From: Mucilaginibacter sp. SMC90
GTDB taxonomy: Bacteria > Bacteroidota > Bacteroidia > Sphingobacteriales > Sphingobacteriaceae
DNA: 64,000 nt
Assembly (NCBI RefSeq): GCF_022811725.1
Contig: NZ_CP094527.1
Coordinates: 6,820,001-6,884,000 of the forward strand
Direction: 5' to 3'
The first letter of the stretch is position 1, and each line of letters begins with the position of its first letter. The notes under the pieces are model-generated. The model did not search any database. It was not told the DNA's origin and was given only the letters and a program-made list of their open reading frames with translations. Made by a program: the position numbers and the translations under genes. Shown in pieces: positions 9,103 through 19,951 of this stretch.

Positions 9103-9196
9103 AAAAAACGTCATTGCGAGGTACGAAGCAATCCCAAACTATACAGAGCGGCTCTGCTTATCGGGGATTGCTTCGTACCTCGCAATGACGTTTTTT
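9103..9196. repeat. Long perfect hairpin repeat (family A), convergent junction
   Basis: Arms 9103-9135 and 9164-9196 are perfect inverted copies of 33 bp, separated by a 28-bp spacer. The arm core is TCATTGCGAGGTACGAAGCA and the right arm ends in six T. It lies between the convergent genes ending at 9058 (plus) and 9228 (minus), so it could end transcription from both sides. Relatives lie at 20291-20399, 30113-30201, 37274-37458 and 40444-40535. Confidence 0.9.
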
Positions 9197-9227
9197 CTAT
9201 TCTATTTTTTTCCTTTTTAAACGGCTA

Positions 9228-10235
9228 TTAAATCACACTCGCGTTGATCTCTTTCCAGAGAAGGTCTTTTAGCTGATCGATGTTTTTCTGGGCTACAGAC
9301 GATATAAATATAGAGGGGATTCCATCAGGGATCTCCTTTTTCATTTCGGCCTGTAACTCATCGTCAAGCATATCGGTTTTTGTAACGGCCAGTACGCGGG
9401 GTTTGTGCATCAATTCGGGGTTATAGTCTTCCAGCTCACGCAGCAAGATCTCGTACTCTTCTTTGATGCTGCGCGATGTATCGGCAGGTACCATAAACAA
9501 CAATACCGAGTTACGCTCGATGTGCCTCAAAAACCTAAGCCCTAATCCTTTTCCCTGCGATGCACCTTCAATAATACCCGGAATATCGGCCATTACAAAT
9601 GAACGGCCTCCGCGGTATGATACGATGCCCAAATTAGGAACAAGAGTGGTGAAAGCATAATCGGCAATTTCGGGCTTAGCTGCTGATACTACCGAAAGCA
9701 AAGTTGATTTACCGGCATTAGGGAAACCAACAAGGCCAACATCAGCCAATACTTTAAGTTCGAGGATGTTCCAGTCTTCACGGCCATCTTCACCGGGTTG
9801 GGCAAAGCGCGGGGTTTGTTGGGTTGACGTTTTGAAGTGCCAGTTACCTAACCCTCCGCGGCCACCGGGAGTAAGAATTTTTGTTTCGCCGTCTTGAGTT
9901 ATCTCAAAAAGTACTTCGCCGGTTTCGGCATTTTTTACGGTTGTACCAAGGGGCACTTCCAATATTTCGTCGCGACCGGTTTTGCCTGAGCGTAATGAAC
10001 TGCCGCCCGAATCACCGTCGCCGGCAATAACGTGCTTGCGGTATTTGAGGTGCAGCATTGTCCACAATTGGGCGTTACCTTTTACAATAACATGTCCTCC
10101 CCTGCCGCCGTCGCCGCCATCAGGGCCGCCTTTTGAAGTTAATATATCACGATGCAAATGGGCAGAACCAGCACCTCCGTGGCCTGAGCGGCAACAGATC
10201 TTTACATAATCAACAAAATTAGAACCCTGCGACAT
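9228..10235 (-). CDS. obg: GTPase Obg/CgtA, ribosome assembly
   Basis: A 335-residue Obg-family GTPase that binds the 50S subunit and links ribosome maturation to nucleotide levels. The glycine-rich Obg domain fills residues 1-160, with [14 protein letters not shown] and GGRGGLGN repeats. The G domain follows, with the P-loop GFPNAGKST at 170-178, switch [10 protein letters not shown]3 DIPG at 217-220, a variant G4 TKTD at 285-288 in place of NKxD, and G5 ISSVA near 311. There is no C-terminal OCT domain, as in many Bacteroidota. It is probably co-transcribed with adk upstream, despite a palindromic repeat in the 112-nt gap. Confidence 0.97.
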   Translation of the reverse strand: MSQGSNFVDYVKICCRSGHGGAGSAHLHRDILTSKGGPDGGDGGRGGHVIVKGNAQLWTMLHLKYRKHVIAGDGDSGGSSLRSGKTGRDEILEVPLGTTVKNAETGEVLFEITQDGETKILTPGGRGGLGNWHFKTSTQQTPRFAQPGEDGREDWNILELKVLADVGLVGFPNAGKSTLLSVVSAAKPEIADYAFTTLVPNLGIVSYRGGRSFVMADIPGIIEGASQGKGLGLRFLRHIERNSVLLFMVPADTSRSIKEEYEILLRELEDYNPELMHKPRVLAVTKTDMLDDELQAEMKKEIPDGIPSIFISSVAQKNIDQLKDLLWKEINASVI

Positions 10236-10249
10236 AACTTTTTATTTGA

Positions 10250-10338
10250 ACTAAAAGTCCAAAAGTCAGTAAAGTCCGAAAGTTAAGAATATTGATGTTC
10301 CCAACCTGCGGACTTTACCGACTTTCGGACTAAAGATT
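10250..10338. repeat. Imperfect palindrome built from 'agtccgaaagt' words
   Basis: The obg-adk gap holds an inverted pair around 10252-10283 and 10311-10336. Both arms are assembled from repeated words such as AGTCCGAAAGT, AGTAAAGTCCG and their complements, with a short AT-rich centre. The arms match imperfectly. It lies between two co-directional minus-strand genes, so it is transcribed as part of the adk-obg message and could fold into a long hairpin. Confidence 0.7.
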
Positions 10339-10347
10339 TCCGAACGA

Positions 10348-10926
10348 CTATTTACTATACTCTTCTATTACATCAATTATAGCGCCGAAGATATCTTCTA
10401 CCGAACCTACACCATTGATGTTTTTAAATTTATTTTGATTTTGATAAAAGCCGGCTACAGGAGCAGTTTTATCATTGTATTCTTTAATGCGCTTGCGGAT
10501 CACCTCCGGGTTGGCATCATCCGGCCGACCTGATTCTTTACCACGCTCCAACAGGCGGCGTTCCAGCTCGTCATCGTTAACTTCAAGTGCTGTCATACCT
10601 GATATTGCCGACTGTTTTGACTCCAGCAATTGATCTAAAGCCTCGGCCTGTGCAACTGTACGTGGAAAGCCATCAAAAATAAAACCCTTAGCTTCTTTAT
10701 TAGCGTCGAGCTTATTGCTGATCATGCCAATAACTACGGCATCCGGAACTAATTTTCCATCGTCCATTAGTTTCTTGGCTTCCAAACCCAAATCTGTTCC
10801 CTGTGCAATTTCGCCGCGAAGTAAATCCCCAGTTGAAAGGTGGATCAAATCGTATTTTTCAATAAGTTTTTTCGATTGAGTACCTTTCCCGGCACCGGGA
10901 GGGCCAAATAAAACCAGATTTAGCAT
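10348..10926 (-). CDS. adk: Adenylate kinase
   Basis: A 192-residue cytosolic nucleotide kinase that interconverts ATP + AMP and 2 ADP. The P-loop GPPGAGKGT is at residues 8-16. LIHLSTGDLLR (AMP site), GFIFDGFPRTVAQAEAL near 83-99, and the short LID region around ERRLLERGKESGRPDD are all present. It is the short-LID form without zinc-binding cysteines, usual for Bacteroidota at about 190 residues. It is followed downstream by obg on the same strand. The tRNA-Arg gene lies just upstream on the same strand. Confidence 0.97.
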   Translation of the reverse strand: MLNLVLFGPPGAGKGTQSKKLIEKYDLIHLSTGDLLRGEIAQGTDLGLEAKKLMDDGKLVPDAVVIGMISNKLDANKEAKGFIFDGFPRTVAQAEALDQLLESKQSAISGMTALEVNDDELERRLLERGKESGRPDDANPEVIRKRIKEYNDKTAPVAGFYQNQNKFKNINGVGSVEDIFGAIIDVIEEYSK

Positions 10927-11026
10927 GCTCTTGATAAATTAAAAGCCTTTCGGTAATACAACAGAAAGGCTTACAGTTAATTTGTGCACCTGCGGTAGAA
11001 AAATCCTGAGCTGCAGTGCTTTATTG

Positions 11027-11100
<74 letters not shown>

Positions 11101-11160
11101 TTTCCGAAATGGAATGCAAAGATAGATTTTAAAACTTTGGTTGCAAACTTTTATTTAAAA

Positions 11161-11622
11161 TTATTTTACAATTTTCGCTATAGCCTCAAAATCAGGCAGC
11201 TGCCCGGCATCTTCAAGCACCTCGGCATAAATGATATTTTGTTCTTCGTCAATTACAAAGGCTGCACGCTTGGCTACACCCTTAAGCCCCATTACAAATT
11301 GATCATAAATAGCGCCATAGGCTGTTGATACATCTTTGTTAAAATCAGAAAGCAGGTCGAACTGGTAATTATTCTCTTCTTTAAATTTAGCCAGTGTAAA
11401 CGGCGAATCAACGGAGATACCCAGTATACTTGCATTTAAGCCGTCATAATACCCAAAACTATCGCGCATAGTGCAAAGCTGCGTAGTACAAACGCCCGTA
11501 AATGCCAAAGGAAAAAAGTGGATAACTACCTTACGGCCCTTAAAATCAGCCAATGAAACACTTTTTAATGCTGATGAAATCAAAATAAACTGTGGAGCCG
11601 CCTGGCCTGGTTGTAATGACAT
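11161..11622 (-). CDS. Peroxiredoxin (redoxin domain, AhpE-like)
   Basis: A 153-residue cytosolic thiol peroxidase of the AhpC/TSA superfamily. The active-site pattern P-x3-T-x2-C is PLAFTGVC with Pro38, Thr42 and peroxidatic Cys45; the conserved Arg is Arg118. A second Cys at position 50 (TTQLC) could be a nearby resolving cysteine, while a C-terminal resolving Cys is absent, so this is an atypical or 1-Cys enzyme. It would reduce hydrogen peroxide and organic hydroperoxides. It is transcribed divergently from the permease gene at 11815 and lies downstream of nothing on its own strand, so it is probably monocistronic. Confidence 0.9.
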   Translation of the reverse strand: MSLQPGQAAPQFILISSALKSVSLADFKGRKVVIHFFPLAFTGVCTTQLCTMRDSFGYYDGLNASILGISVDSPFTLAKFKEENNYQFDLLSDFNKDVSTAYGAIYDQFVMGLKGVAKRAAFVIDEEQNIIYAEVLEDAGQLPDFEAIAKIVK

Positions 11623-11711
11623 AATTTTTGTTTTTGTAGTGCAAATAAATCATAATTAAATATCACTTGCTAATTATGCCCATAATTATATTGTCAATTT
11701 AGCTATTGCAT

Positions 11712-11737
11712 AGTGTTTGCATGCCCAAACACTTTTT
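11712..11737 (+). other. Terminator-like hairpin in the region upstream of the first permease gene
   Basis: AGTGTTTG (11712-11719) pairs with CAAACACT (11726-11733) around a 6-nt loop, followed by four more T. This is the form of a plus-strand intrinsic terminator, yet no plus-strand gene lies upstream. The site lies about 80 nt before the permease start at 11815. It may be a leader attenuator or an operator dyad, and its role is unknown. Confidence 0.45.
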
Positions 11738-11814
11738 AACTTTATTTAACAATCAGTTTTACAATTGGTTATATACCTTAGCAAAGGTAACATCACTTAT
11801 TAACCAATCCTGTC

Positions 11815-14214
11815 ATGTTAAAAAATTTTATCCGCATAGCCTTTCGCGGGCTTTTAAAAAATAAAGCTTTCACCATCATTAATATTCTTGGGCTTGCCCT
11901 TGGCCTTGCAACCTGCCTGCTGATTGTTTTTTATGTGTTTGATGAATTGAGTTACGACAGGTTTAACCTCAACGCCAGCCGCATATACCGGGTTAACATG
12001 GATATGAAATATGGCGGCAATGTAGCTTCATATGCCATCACTCCTCCACCGCTGGCGGCAACATTAAAAAACAACTATCCCGAAGTTGAACGAAGCGCCC
12101 GGCTTATCCATGACCAGGGTGTGCGCATAAAAAAAGAAGGCGAATATGTTCAGGAAGAAAAGGTAGTTTACGCCGACTCGGAGCTTTTTGGCGTATTCAC
12201 CCTACCCCTATTGGAAGGCGATCCAAAAACTGCGCTTACCGAACCAAATACGCTGGTGATTACCGAAAGCACCGCAAAAAGATATTTCAATAATACTCAT
12301 GTACTGGGCCGGGTTATTAATTTGAGCGATAACACCAATTATAAAATAACGGGGGTAATGAAAGATATTCCCTCACAATCGCATTTTAATTTTGATTTTT
12401 TCTTTTCGATAGCGCAGCGAGCCGATGCTAAACTTGCCGACTGGAATAACTTTAGCTACACAACCTATGTGTTACTAAAGGCTGGTACAGATCCTAAAGC
12501 TTTTGAAGCCAAGTTACCTGCTTTAATGAAAAAGCAACTTGGCGAAAACTATGCGCGACTTGAGCAAAGCGGCAACTATTTTCACCTTAACATTTCGCCG
12601 CTAACTGATATCCATTTAAAATCAAACAGGCAGTACGAGCTCGGGGCAAATGGCAACGCAAGTTATGTGTACATATTTTCGGCCATAGCGCTGTTTGTGT
12701 TGCTGATAGCCTGCATTAACTTCATGAACATGTCTACCGCCCGATCAGCCAACCGGGCCAGGGAAGTTGGCGTGCGTAAAGTGTTAGGCTCTTCGCGCGG
12801 GTACCTGGTAGCCCAATTCCTTTCCGAATCGTTACTTATAACACTATGTGCCTCAATAGTAGCCATTGCAGCTGCTTGGTTTTTACTGCCTCTATTTAAT
12901 GAAATATCGGGTAAACATCTTACTGTAACATTACAAGTATTTTCATGGCTTGTGCCTGCCATGCTCCTGATCATTTTGCTGGTAGGCTTACTTGCGGGTG
13001 CTTACCCGGCATTTTACCTGTCGGCATTTCAACCTATCAATGTACTTAAGGGCAAAATATCAACCGGGTTTAAAGGCGGCAGGCTGCGTAACTTCCTGGT
13101 TGTTTTCCAATTCTCCATATCTATATTTTTAATAATCGGCACATTGGTTATTTATAACCAGCTTAACTATATCAGGCATAAAAACTTAGGCTTTAGCCGT
13201 AACCAGGTTATGGTGATCAAAGATGTTGGTGTAATGGAAAATGCTAAAATGTTTAAACAGGAAATTAAACAACTGGCGGCAGTTAAAAACGCTTCACTAA
13301 GTGGTTTTTTGCCCACCGGTGTTGTACGGGCACCCGATGCAGTATTCAGAATCAGATCTGCAAATCCTAAAAATGCGCTCTTTACCGAGGTTTGGCCTGT
13401 TGATGCCGACTATTTGTACACCATGGGCATGAGCCTTGCAAAAGGCCGCAATTTTTCAAATCAGTTTGCAACCGACTCACTGGGCGTTATCATCAATGAA
13501 ACTGCGGCGAGGATGCTGGGTTTCGCCAATGATCCACTAAACAAAACAGTATACCGTACTACCAGTCAGCCCAATCAGCCTTTAAAAGAATATCACATTA
13601 TTGGCGTTGTGAAGGATTTTAATTTCAGTTCGTTAAGGGATAATATCACCCCGGTGGTAATGTTTTTTAATGATGATGTGGGCGCACTGAGCGTTAAAAT
13701 GGAATCGAAAAATACAGCAACTTTCATAACGCAGGTGCAACAGGTGTGGAACCGCTTTGCCCCAAATCAGCATTTCTCATATTCATTTATGGACCAGGAT
13801 TTTGATGCAGCCTATCGTACCGAACAGCGTACGGGCAAGTTGTTTTTAATTTTCACCGCCCTTGCGGTGATCATTGCCTGCCTTGGCCTGTTCAGTCTCG
13901 CTGCTTATGCCGCCGAACAGCGTAATAAAGAAATCGGTATTCGCAAAATAATGGGCGCAAGCGTTTCGGCCATAACGGGTATGCTTTCAAAAGATTTTAT
14001 CAGGCTGGTTATAATTTCATTTGTAATAGCCGCTCCCCTGGCCTGGCTGGCTATGTATAATTGGCTGCAGGGCTTTGCCTACAGGCAAAATGTGCAGTGG
14101 TGGGTGATAGCAGTGTCGGGAATTGGAGCCATATTTATTGCGTTTATCACCATCAGCTTTCAATCAATAAAAGCAGCATTGGCCAACCCTATTGAAAGCT
14201 TAAGGAGCGAATAA
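11815..14214 (+). CDS. ABC transporter permease, MacB/FtsX type (copy 1)
   Basis: A 799-residue inner-membrane permease of the type with two FtsX domains and two MacB periplasmic core domains. An N-terminal helix near residues 17-40 (FTIINILGLALGLATCLLIV) leads into a periplasmic core of about 240 residues. Three helices follow around 285-405, containing the signature ARSANRAREVGVRKVLGSSR. A second core comes next, and then a second helix trio near 685-795 with AEQRNKEIGIRKIMGAS. Such permeases work with a separate ATPase, and none is encoded here. The likely role is mechanotransmission or export of an unknown substrate, or a sensor partner. The next gene is a close paralogue after 71 nt. Confidence 0.85.
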   Translation: MLKNFIRIAFRGLLKNKAFTIINILGLALGLATCLLIVFYVFDELSYDRFNLNASRIYRVNMDMKYGGNVASYAITPPPLAATLKNNYPEVERSARLIHDQGVRIKKEGEYVQEEKVVYADSELFGVFTLPLLEGDPKTALTEPNTLVITESTAKRYFNNTHVLGRVINLSDNTNYKITGVMKDIPSQSHFNFDFFFSIAQRADAKLADWNNFSYTTYVLLKAGTDPKAFEAKLPALMKKQLGENYARLEQSGNYFHLNISPLTDIHLKSNRQYELGANGNASYVYIFSAIALFVLLIACINFMNMSTARSANRAREVGVRKVLGSSRGYLVAQFLSESLLITLCASIVAIAAAWFLLPLFNEISGKHLTVTLQVFSWLVPAMLLIILLVGLLAGAYPAFYLSAFQPINVLKGKISTGFKGGRLRNFLVVFQFSISIFLIIGTLVIYNQLNYIRHKNLGFSRNQVMVIKDVGVMENAKMFKQEIKQLAAVKNASLSGFLPTGVVRAPDAVFRIRSANPKNALFTEVWPVDADYLYTMGMSLAKGRNFSNQFATDSLGVIINETAARMLGFANDPLNKTVYRTTSQPNQPLKEYHIIGVVKDFNFSSLRDNITPVVMFFNDDVGALSVKMESKNTATFITQVQQVWNRFAPNQHFSYSFMDQDFDAAYRTEQRTGKLFLIFTALAVIIACLGLFSLAAYAAEQRNKEIGIRKIMGASVSAITGMLSKDFIRLVIISFVIAAPLAWLAMYNWLQGFAYRQNVQWWVIAVSGIGAIFIAFITISFQSIKAALANPIESLRSE

Positions 14215-14285
14215 CTAAAAAATTAGTTAAAATACCCGAATAACTAAAAACTTAGTTTTAACTTTATAGCATAAATCTACATGCT

Positions 14286-16688
14286 ATGATCAGGAACTAT
14301 TTTAAAACCGCGCTGCGAAGCCTGCTGAAAAACAAGGGCTTCACATTCATTAATATTTTAGGATTGGCATTAGGGTTGGCCATTTGCCTGCTCATTACAT
14401 TTTATGTAACAGATGAATTGAGTTATGATCGTTATAATAGCAAACACGAAAGGATCTACCGGGTAAACACCGACCTTAAATTTAGCGGAACGCTTACGGA
14501 ATATGCTATAACAGCTATCCCGGTTGCCTATGTTTTAAAAACAGAATGCCCCGAAGTTGAAACAGCCGTACGTGTAACACCGGCATTAAACATCCGCTTT
14601 AAAAAAGGCGACGAAATTGTACGCGAAGATGGCGCGACATTTTACAGCGAACCCAATATCTTTGATGTATTTACCCTCCCCCTACTCTCCGGCGATGCCA
14701 AAACGGCTTTAAAAGAACCTAACTCAGTTGTAATCACAGAGACTATCGCTCAAAAATACTTTAACCGTACCAACGTGGTGGGGCAAACGCTCTTTTTAGT
14801 AACAACCGGCGCATCGCTTAAAATAACCGGGGTAATGAAGGATATGCCCGCTCAATCACACTTCAGGGCAAACTTTTTGCTGGCAACTGACCACCCAATT
14901 AATAATGATGCTCCGTGGAATAGGTTAACCGCCTTCGCTACTTATGTGTTGCTTAAACCCAACGCAAACATCAGCCGCCTTGAAACAAAACTTAATGCAG
15001 AAATGCAAAATGGCCTTAAAGGTTCAAGCACTATGAACTATAGCAAATTTTCATCGGGCGGCAATTATTTTAAACTTAGCCTGATGCCTTTAACCGACAT
15101 CCACCTTAAATCAAACAGGGTGATGGAGCTGGGCGTGAACGGTAATAGCCAATACGTTTATATCTTTTCGGCGGTGGCGATTTTTATTTTGTTGTTGGCA
15201 TGTATCAACTTCATGAACCTGTCTACCGCCCGCTCGGCCAACCGGGCACGTGAGGTTGGTGTGCGTAAAGTTTTGGGTTCATCGCGCAGGCACCTCATTT
15301 TCCAGTTCCTTGCCGAATCGTTGATCGTAACCTTTGCAGCGGCTATCATAGCGGTACTCACAGCCTTGGTTTTACTGCCAATGTTCAATCATTTATCAAA
15401 CAAACAATTAGTAATCAATCTGCAAACCATAAACTGGTTGCCACCCGCTTTGTTAAGCATTGTTATTATCGTAGGCGTTTTGGCCGGCTCTTATCCCGCC
15501 TTTTTCCTTTCGGCTTTTCAGCCAATTAATGTTTTAAAGGGTAAGATCGCCATCGGTTTTAAAGGTGGTGCTTTCCGGAGCACACTGGTGGTTTTCCAGT
15601 TTTCTATTTCGATATTTTTGGTGATAGGTACTTTGGTTATTTACAACCAGCTTAACTATATCCAAAATAAAGACCTCGGCTTTAACCGCAACCAGGTGCT
15701 TATCCTCAACAACGTTAACACATTGGAACATCCTGAGTTGCTGAAACAGCAAATTAAACAACTGCCCGGAGTTGTTAATGCCACGCTTACTGGCTTTTTA
15801 CCTACTGCCAATAACAAAGCATTAAACTATGTATCGCCAGGTGAAAAAGAGGCCCAGTCTACCCAGTTCTGGAAGATAGATGAAGATTACATCAGCACCA
15901 TGGGTATGCAGATGAAGACCGGTCGCGGTTTTTCCGGGCTGTTTAAAACCGATTCGACAGCGATGGTCATTAACGAAACAGCTGCAAAAGTATTTGGCTA
16001 CGGCAATGATGCTATTGGCAAAACCATAACCACGGGCATGGCTAAGGATTTGAAAAAATATCATGTTATAGGCGTGGTAAAAGATTTCAACTTCAGTTCG
16101 TTAAGAGATAATGTAACCCCATTGGTGATGGCATTGGATAACGACTGGCTGGCGCGCTTAAGCATCCGGGTAAATACCCATAACCTTCCTGCCCTGATGA
16201 CACAAATAGAAAAAACGTGGAAAACCATTGCCCCTAATGAACATTTTGAGTATTCATTTATGGATGCAGATTTTGACGCACTTTACCGTACCGAACAGCG
16301 TATGGGGCAACTTTTCATTGTGTTTGCAGTTTTGGCTATTGTAATTGCCTGCCTTGGCCTCTTTGGCCTTGCCGCTTATGCCGCCGAGCAGCGCAACCGG
16401 GAGATCGGAATCCGCAAGGTGCTGGGTGCAAGTATCACAGCCATCGTAACCATGCTATCGAAAGATTTTGTGAGACTGGTGATCATATCATTTATAATAG
16501 CCGCACCGCTGGCCTGGTTAACTATGAACAAATGGTTACAGGGCTTTGCTTACCGGCAAAATATACAATGGTGGGTGATAATATTAGCAGGCGCGGGGGC
16601 TGTGGTTATCGCGTTTGTTACTATCAGCTTACAATCCTTCAGGGCTGCAGCGGCTAATCCGGTTAAGAGTTTGCGTTCTGGTGATTAG
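14286..16688 (+). CDS. ABC transporter permease, MacB/FtsX type (copy 2)
   Basis: An 800-residue paralogue of the upstream permease with the same domain order. An N-terminal helix (FTFINILGLALGLAICLLIT) is followed by a periplasmic core, a first FtsX trio with ARSANRAREVGVRKVLGSSR, a second core, and a second FtsX trio with AEQRNREIGIRKVLGAS. The two proteins are near-identical around the FtsX signatures and more diverged in the periplasmic cores, consistent with tandem duplication and change of the sensing or substrate domain. No ATP-binding subunit lies nearby. The start ATG at 14286 is chosen because MIRNYFKTALRSLLKNKG matches the copy 1 N-terminus. Confidence 0.85.
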   Translation: MIRNYFKTALRSLLKNKGFTFINILGLALGLAICLLITFYVTDELSYDRYNSKHERIYRVNTDLKFSGTLTEYAITAIPVAYVLKTECPEVETAVRVTPALNIRFKKGDEIVREDGATFYSEPNIFDVFTLPLLSGDAKTALKEPNSVVITETIAQKYFNRTNVVGQTLFLVTTGASLKITGVMKDMPAQSHFRANFLLATDHPINNDAPWNRLTAFATYVLLKPNANISRLETKLNAEMQNGLKGSSTMNYSKFSSGGNYFKLSLMPLTDIHLKSNRVMELGVNGNSQYVYIFSAVAIFILLLACINFMNLSTARSANRAREVGVRKVLGSSRRHLIFQFLAESLIVTFAAAIIAVLTALVLLPMFNHLSNKQLVINLQTINWLPPALLSIVIIVGVLAGSYPAFFLSAFQPINVLKGKIAIGFKGGAFRSTLVVFQFSISIFLVIGTLVIYNQLNYIQNKDLGFNRNQVLILNNVNTLEHPELLKQQIKQLPGVVNATLTGFLPTANNKALNYVSPGEKEAQSTQFWKIDEDYISTMGMQMKTGRGFSGLFKTDSTAMVINETAAKVFGYGNDAIGKTITTGMAKDLKKYHVIGVVKDFNFSSLRDNVTPLVMALDNDWLARLSIRVNTHNLPALMTQIEKTWKTIAPNEHFEYSFMDADFDALYRTEQRMGQLFIVFAVLAIVIACLGLFGLAAYAAEQRNREIGIRKVLGASITAIVTMLSKDFVRLVIISFIIAAPLAWLTMNKWLQGFAYRQNIQWWVIILAGAGAVVIAFVTISLQSFRAAAANPVKSLRSGD

Positions 16689-16888
16689 TTTTATCAGGTT
16701 AAAGGCGAAAGGTAAAAGGATAAAGGTCAAAAATATCAACTGGCGCAAGTATGAAGGGCAGGGAAAGGAGGGCAATGGCAACTTGTGACATTTCTGCTTG
16801 TATCGTTGTACTATATCTAAAAACGAGTACGACAACGTTTTGTCCGCGTTGTATACTCGCAACGATTAACGCATAATCTCTTTTAAAA

Positions 16889-17057
16889 GACGAGGCACCT
16901 ACGGAGCCAAAATGTCACTTTATAAATTTCTATAAACACGGTACTCCTAACGGAGTTTTACTTAACGACAAATACCCCAGCGGGGGTATCGTGTTTATAG
17001 AAAATGAAAACTTTAAGGCTTCGTAGGTGCCTCGTATCAATAGGTGCCTCGTATCAA
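16889..17057. repeat. Nested inverted repeat (family B) with a 17-bp tandem duplication
   Basis: The 450-bp gap between 16688 and 17141 contains no gene. Outer arms 16889-16908 (GACGAGGCACCTACGGAGCC) and 17017-17036 are inverted copies with few mismatches. Inner arms 16927-16939 (TTTCTATAAACAC) and 16991-17003 are perfect. A 17-bp unit at 17024-17040 is repeated exactly at 17041-17057, duplicating the end of the right outer arm. Between 16800 and 16865, further words of the type CGTTGTACT and GTACGACAACG add smaller dyads. Confidence 0.8.
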
Positions 17058-17140
17058 CTATTGATTTTAAAGCGTATTACTTGCCGCTTACATCCTAAAC
17101 CAAACATTTTAGCTCTAACTTAGCTTTCAATGTTATAACC

Positions 17141-18127
17141 ATGAAAGTAATAGTGATCACCCAACCCGGCGGCCCTGAAGTTTTGCAGCTTGCCGACAGA
17201 CCAAAGCCGGCTATTGGCCCTGATGAAGTGCTGATAAAAGTAATGGCGGCCGGTATCAATCGGCCCGACGTTTTTCAGCGCAAAGGCAATTATCCGCCAC
17301 CTGCCGGTGCTCCGCCGGATATTCCCGGACTTGAGATAGCAGGCGTAGTTGCCGAAGTTGGCGCTGCGGTTACCCATTGGAAAACCGGCGACAAGGTTTG
17401 CGCATTGGTTGCCGGCGGTGGTTATGCCGAATATTGTAAAGCGCCCGAAGGTCAGTGCCTGCCCATTCCTTCAAACCTAAGTTATCTTGAAGCAGCTTCC
17501 CTCCCCGAAACATTTTTTACTGTGTGGAGCAATGTTTTTGATCGTGGCGGCCTTCAACCTGGCGAATCACTGTTGGTGCATGGAGGCTCAAGTGGCATTG
17601 GCGTTACCGCTATCCAAATGGCTAAAGCTTTAGGCAGTGCTGTTTACGTAACGGCAGGCTCTGATGATAAATGCAGCTTTTGCGAGCAGCTTGGCGCCGA
17701 TAAAGCTATCAATTATAAAACCGCCGATTTTAAACAGGAGATCAAAGCGCTGACAAATGGGAAAGGTGTTAATGTGATATTGGATATGATAGGTGGTGAC
17801 TATATGCCGGGAAATATCGATTCATTGGCCGTTGAAGGGCGACTGATTTTTATCAACGCCATGAATGGCCGTGAGGTGCAGCTTGACCTGAGCAAGGTGA
17901 TGGCTAAAAGACTGATCATTACCGGCTCCATGTTACGAAGCAGAGAAGTGGCGTTTAAAGCTGCAATCGCTAAAAACCTGGAGCAAACAATCTGGCCGCT
18001 GATTGAGTCGGGAGCTATAAAACCTGTGCTATATAAAATTTTCAATGCCGACGACGCGGCGGCGGCTCACCGGCTGATGGAAAGCAGCACACATACGGGC
18101 AAAATAGTGCTGAGTTTTGAACATTAA
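17141..18127 (+). CDS. NAD(P)H-quinone oxidoreductase, zinc-independent MDR family (PIG3-like)
   Basis: A 328-residue medium-chain dehydrogenase/reductase. The N-terminal catalytic domain has the GroES-like fold (AAGINRPDVFQRKGNYPPP, then DIPGLEIAGVV). The Rossmann domain from about residue 120 carries the dinucleotide motif HGGSSGIGVTAIQMAKALG. The zinc-ligand cysteines of alcohol dehydrogenases are absent, which places it with quinone oxidoreductases of the QorA/PIG3 type that reduce quinones with NADPH. It stands alone: nested repeats precede it and atpD follows after about 170 nt with its own candidate promoter. Confidence 0.9.
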   Translation: MKVIVITQPGGPEVLQLADRPKPAIGPDEVLIKVMAAGINRPDVFQRKGNYPPPAGAPPDIPGLEIAGVVAEVGAAVTHWKTGDKVCALVAGGGYAEYCKAPEGQCLPIPSNLSYLEAASLPETFFTVWSNVFDRGGLQPGESLLVHGGSSGIGVTAIQMAKALGSAVYVTAGSDDKCSFCEQLGADKAINYKTADFKQEIKALTNGKGVNVILDMIGGDYMPGNIDSLAVEGRLIFINAMNGREVQLDLSKVMAKRLIITGSMLRSREVAFKAAIAKNLEQTIWPLIESGAIKPVLYKIFNADDAAAAHRLMESSTHTGKIVLSFEH

Positions 18128-18201
18128 AACCCAAATTGAACAATGTTAAAATTATCGTTTAAAAAACTTGGTTCAGTATTTAAATAATTGGATAGAAATC
18201 T

Positions 18202-18209
18202 TAACTTTG
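18202..18209 (+). promoter_or_regulatory. Candidate -7 box of the atpD promoter
   Basis: TAACTTTG matches the Bacteroidota -7 consensus TAnnTTTG exactly and lies 91 nt before the atpD start. No clear -33 TTTG is found at the ideal distance, although TTG occurs at 18188-18190. Transcription would start near 18216 and leave a leader of about 85 nt. Confidence 0.45.
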
Positions 18210-18270
18210 CGCCTCTGAAATAGCATCTTATACATTCCTGTTACAAATGATGTATGTTGCTGTTCAGTAA

Positions 18271-19805
<1,535 letters not shown>

Positions 19806-19806
<1 letters not shown>

Positions 19807-19946
19807 ATATGAGATTTGAGATATGAGATTTGAGATGAAAAACTTAAATCTTATATCTCATCTTTTAATATAAGAACAAGAGATATAAGATACCAGATCA
19901 GGACAAGCAAAGTCTCACATCTCACATCTCATATCTCACATCTCAA
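19806..19946. repeat. Inverted short-word array (family C, 'gagatttgagatatgag')
   Basis: The 145-nt atpD-atpC gap consists of repeated words. ATATGAGATTTGAGAT occurs at 19807-19836 and its complement words (CTCACATCTCATATCTCACA) at 19918-19945, with a middle copy near 19849-19895. The array forms a long imperfect inverted repeat within the atpDC message. The same words recur at 30511-30550 and 34636-34833. Confidence 0.75.
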
Positions 19947-19951
19947 CAAAA

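Noticed and set aside
16689-17140. Insertion-sequence remnant between permease and oxidoreductase
   Set aside because: Inverted repeats are present, but there is no transposase fragment or target duplication flanking them.
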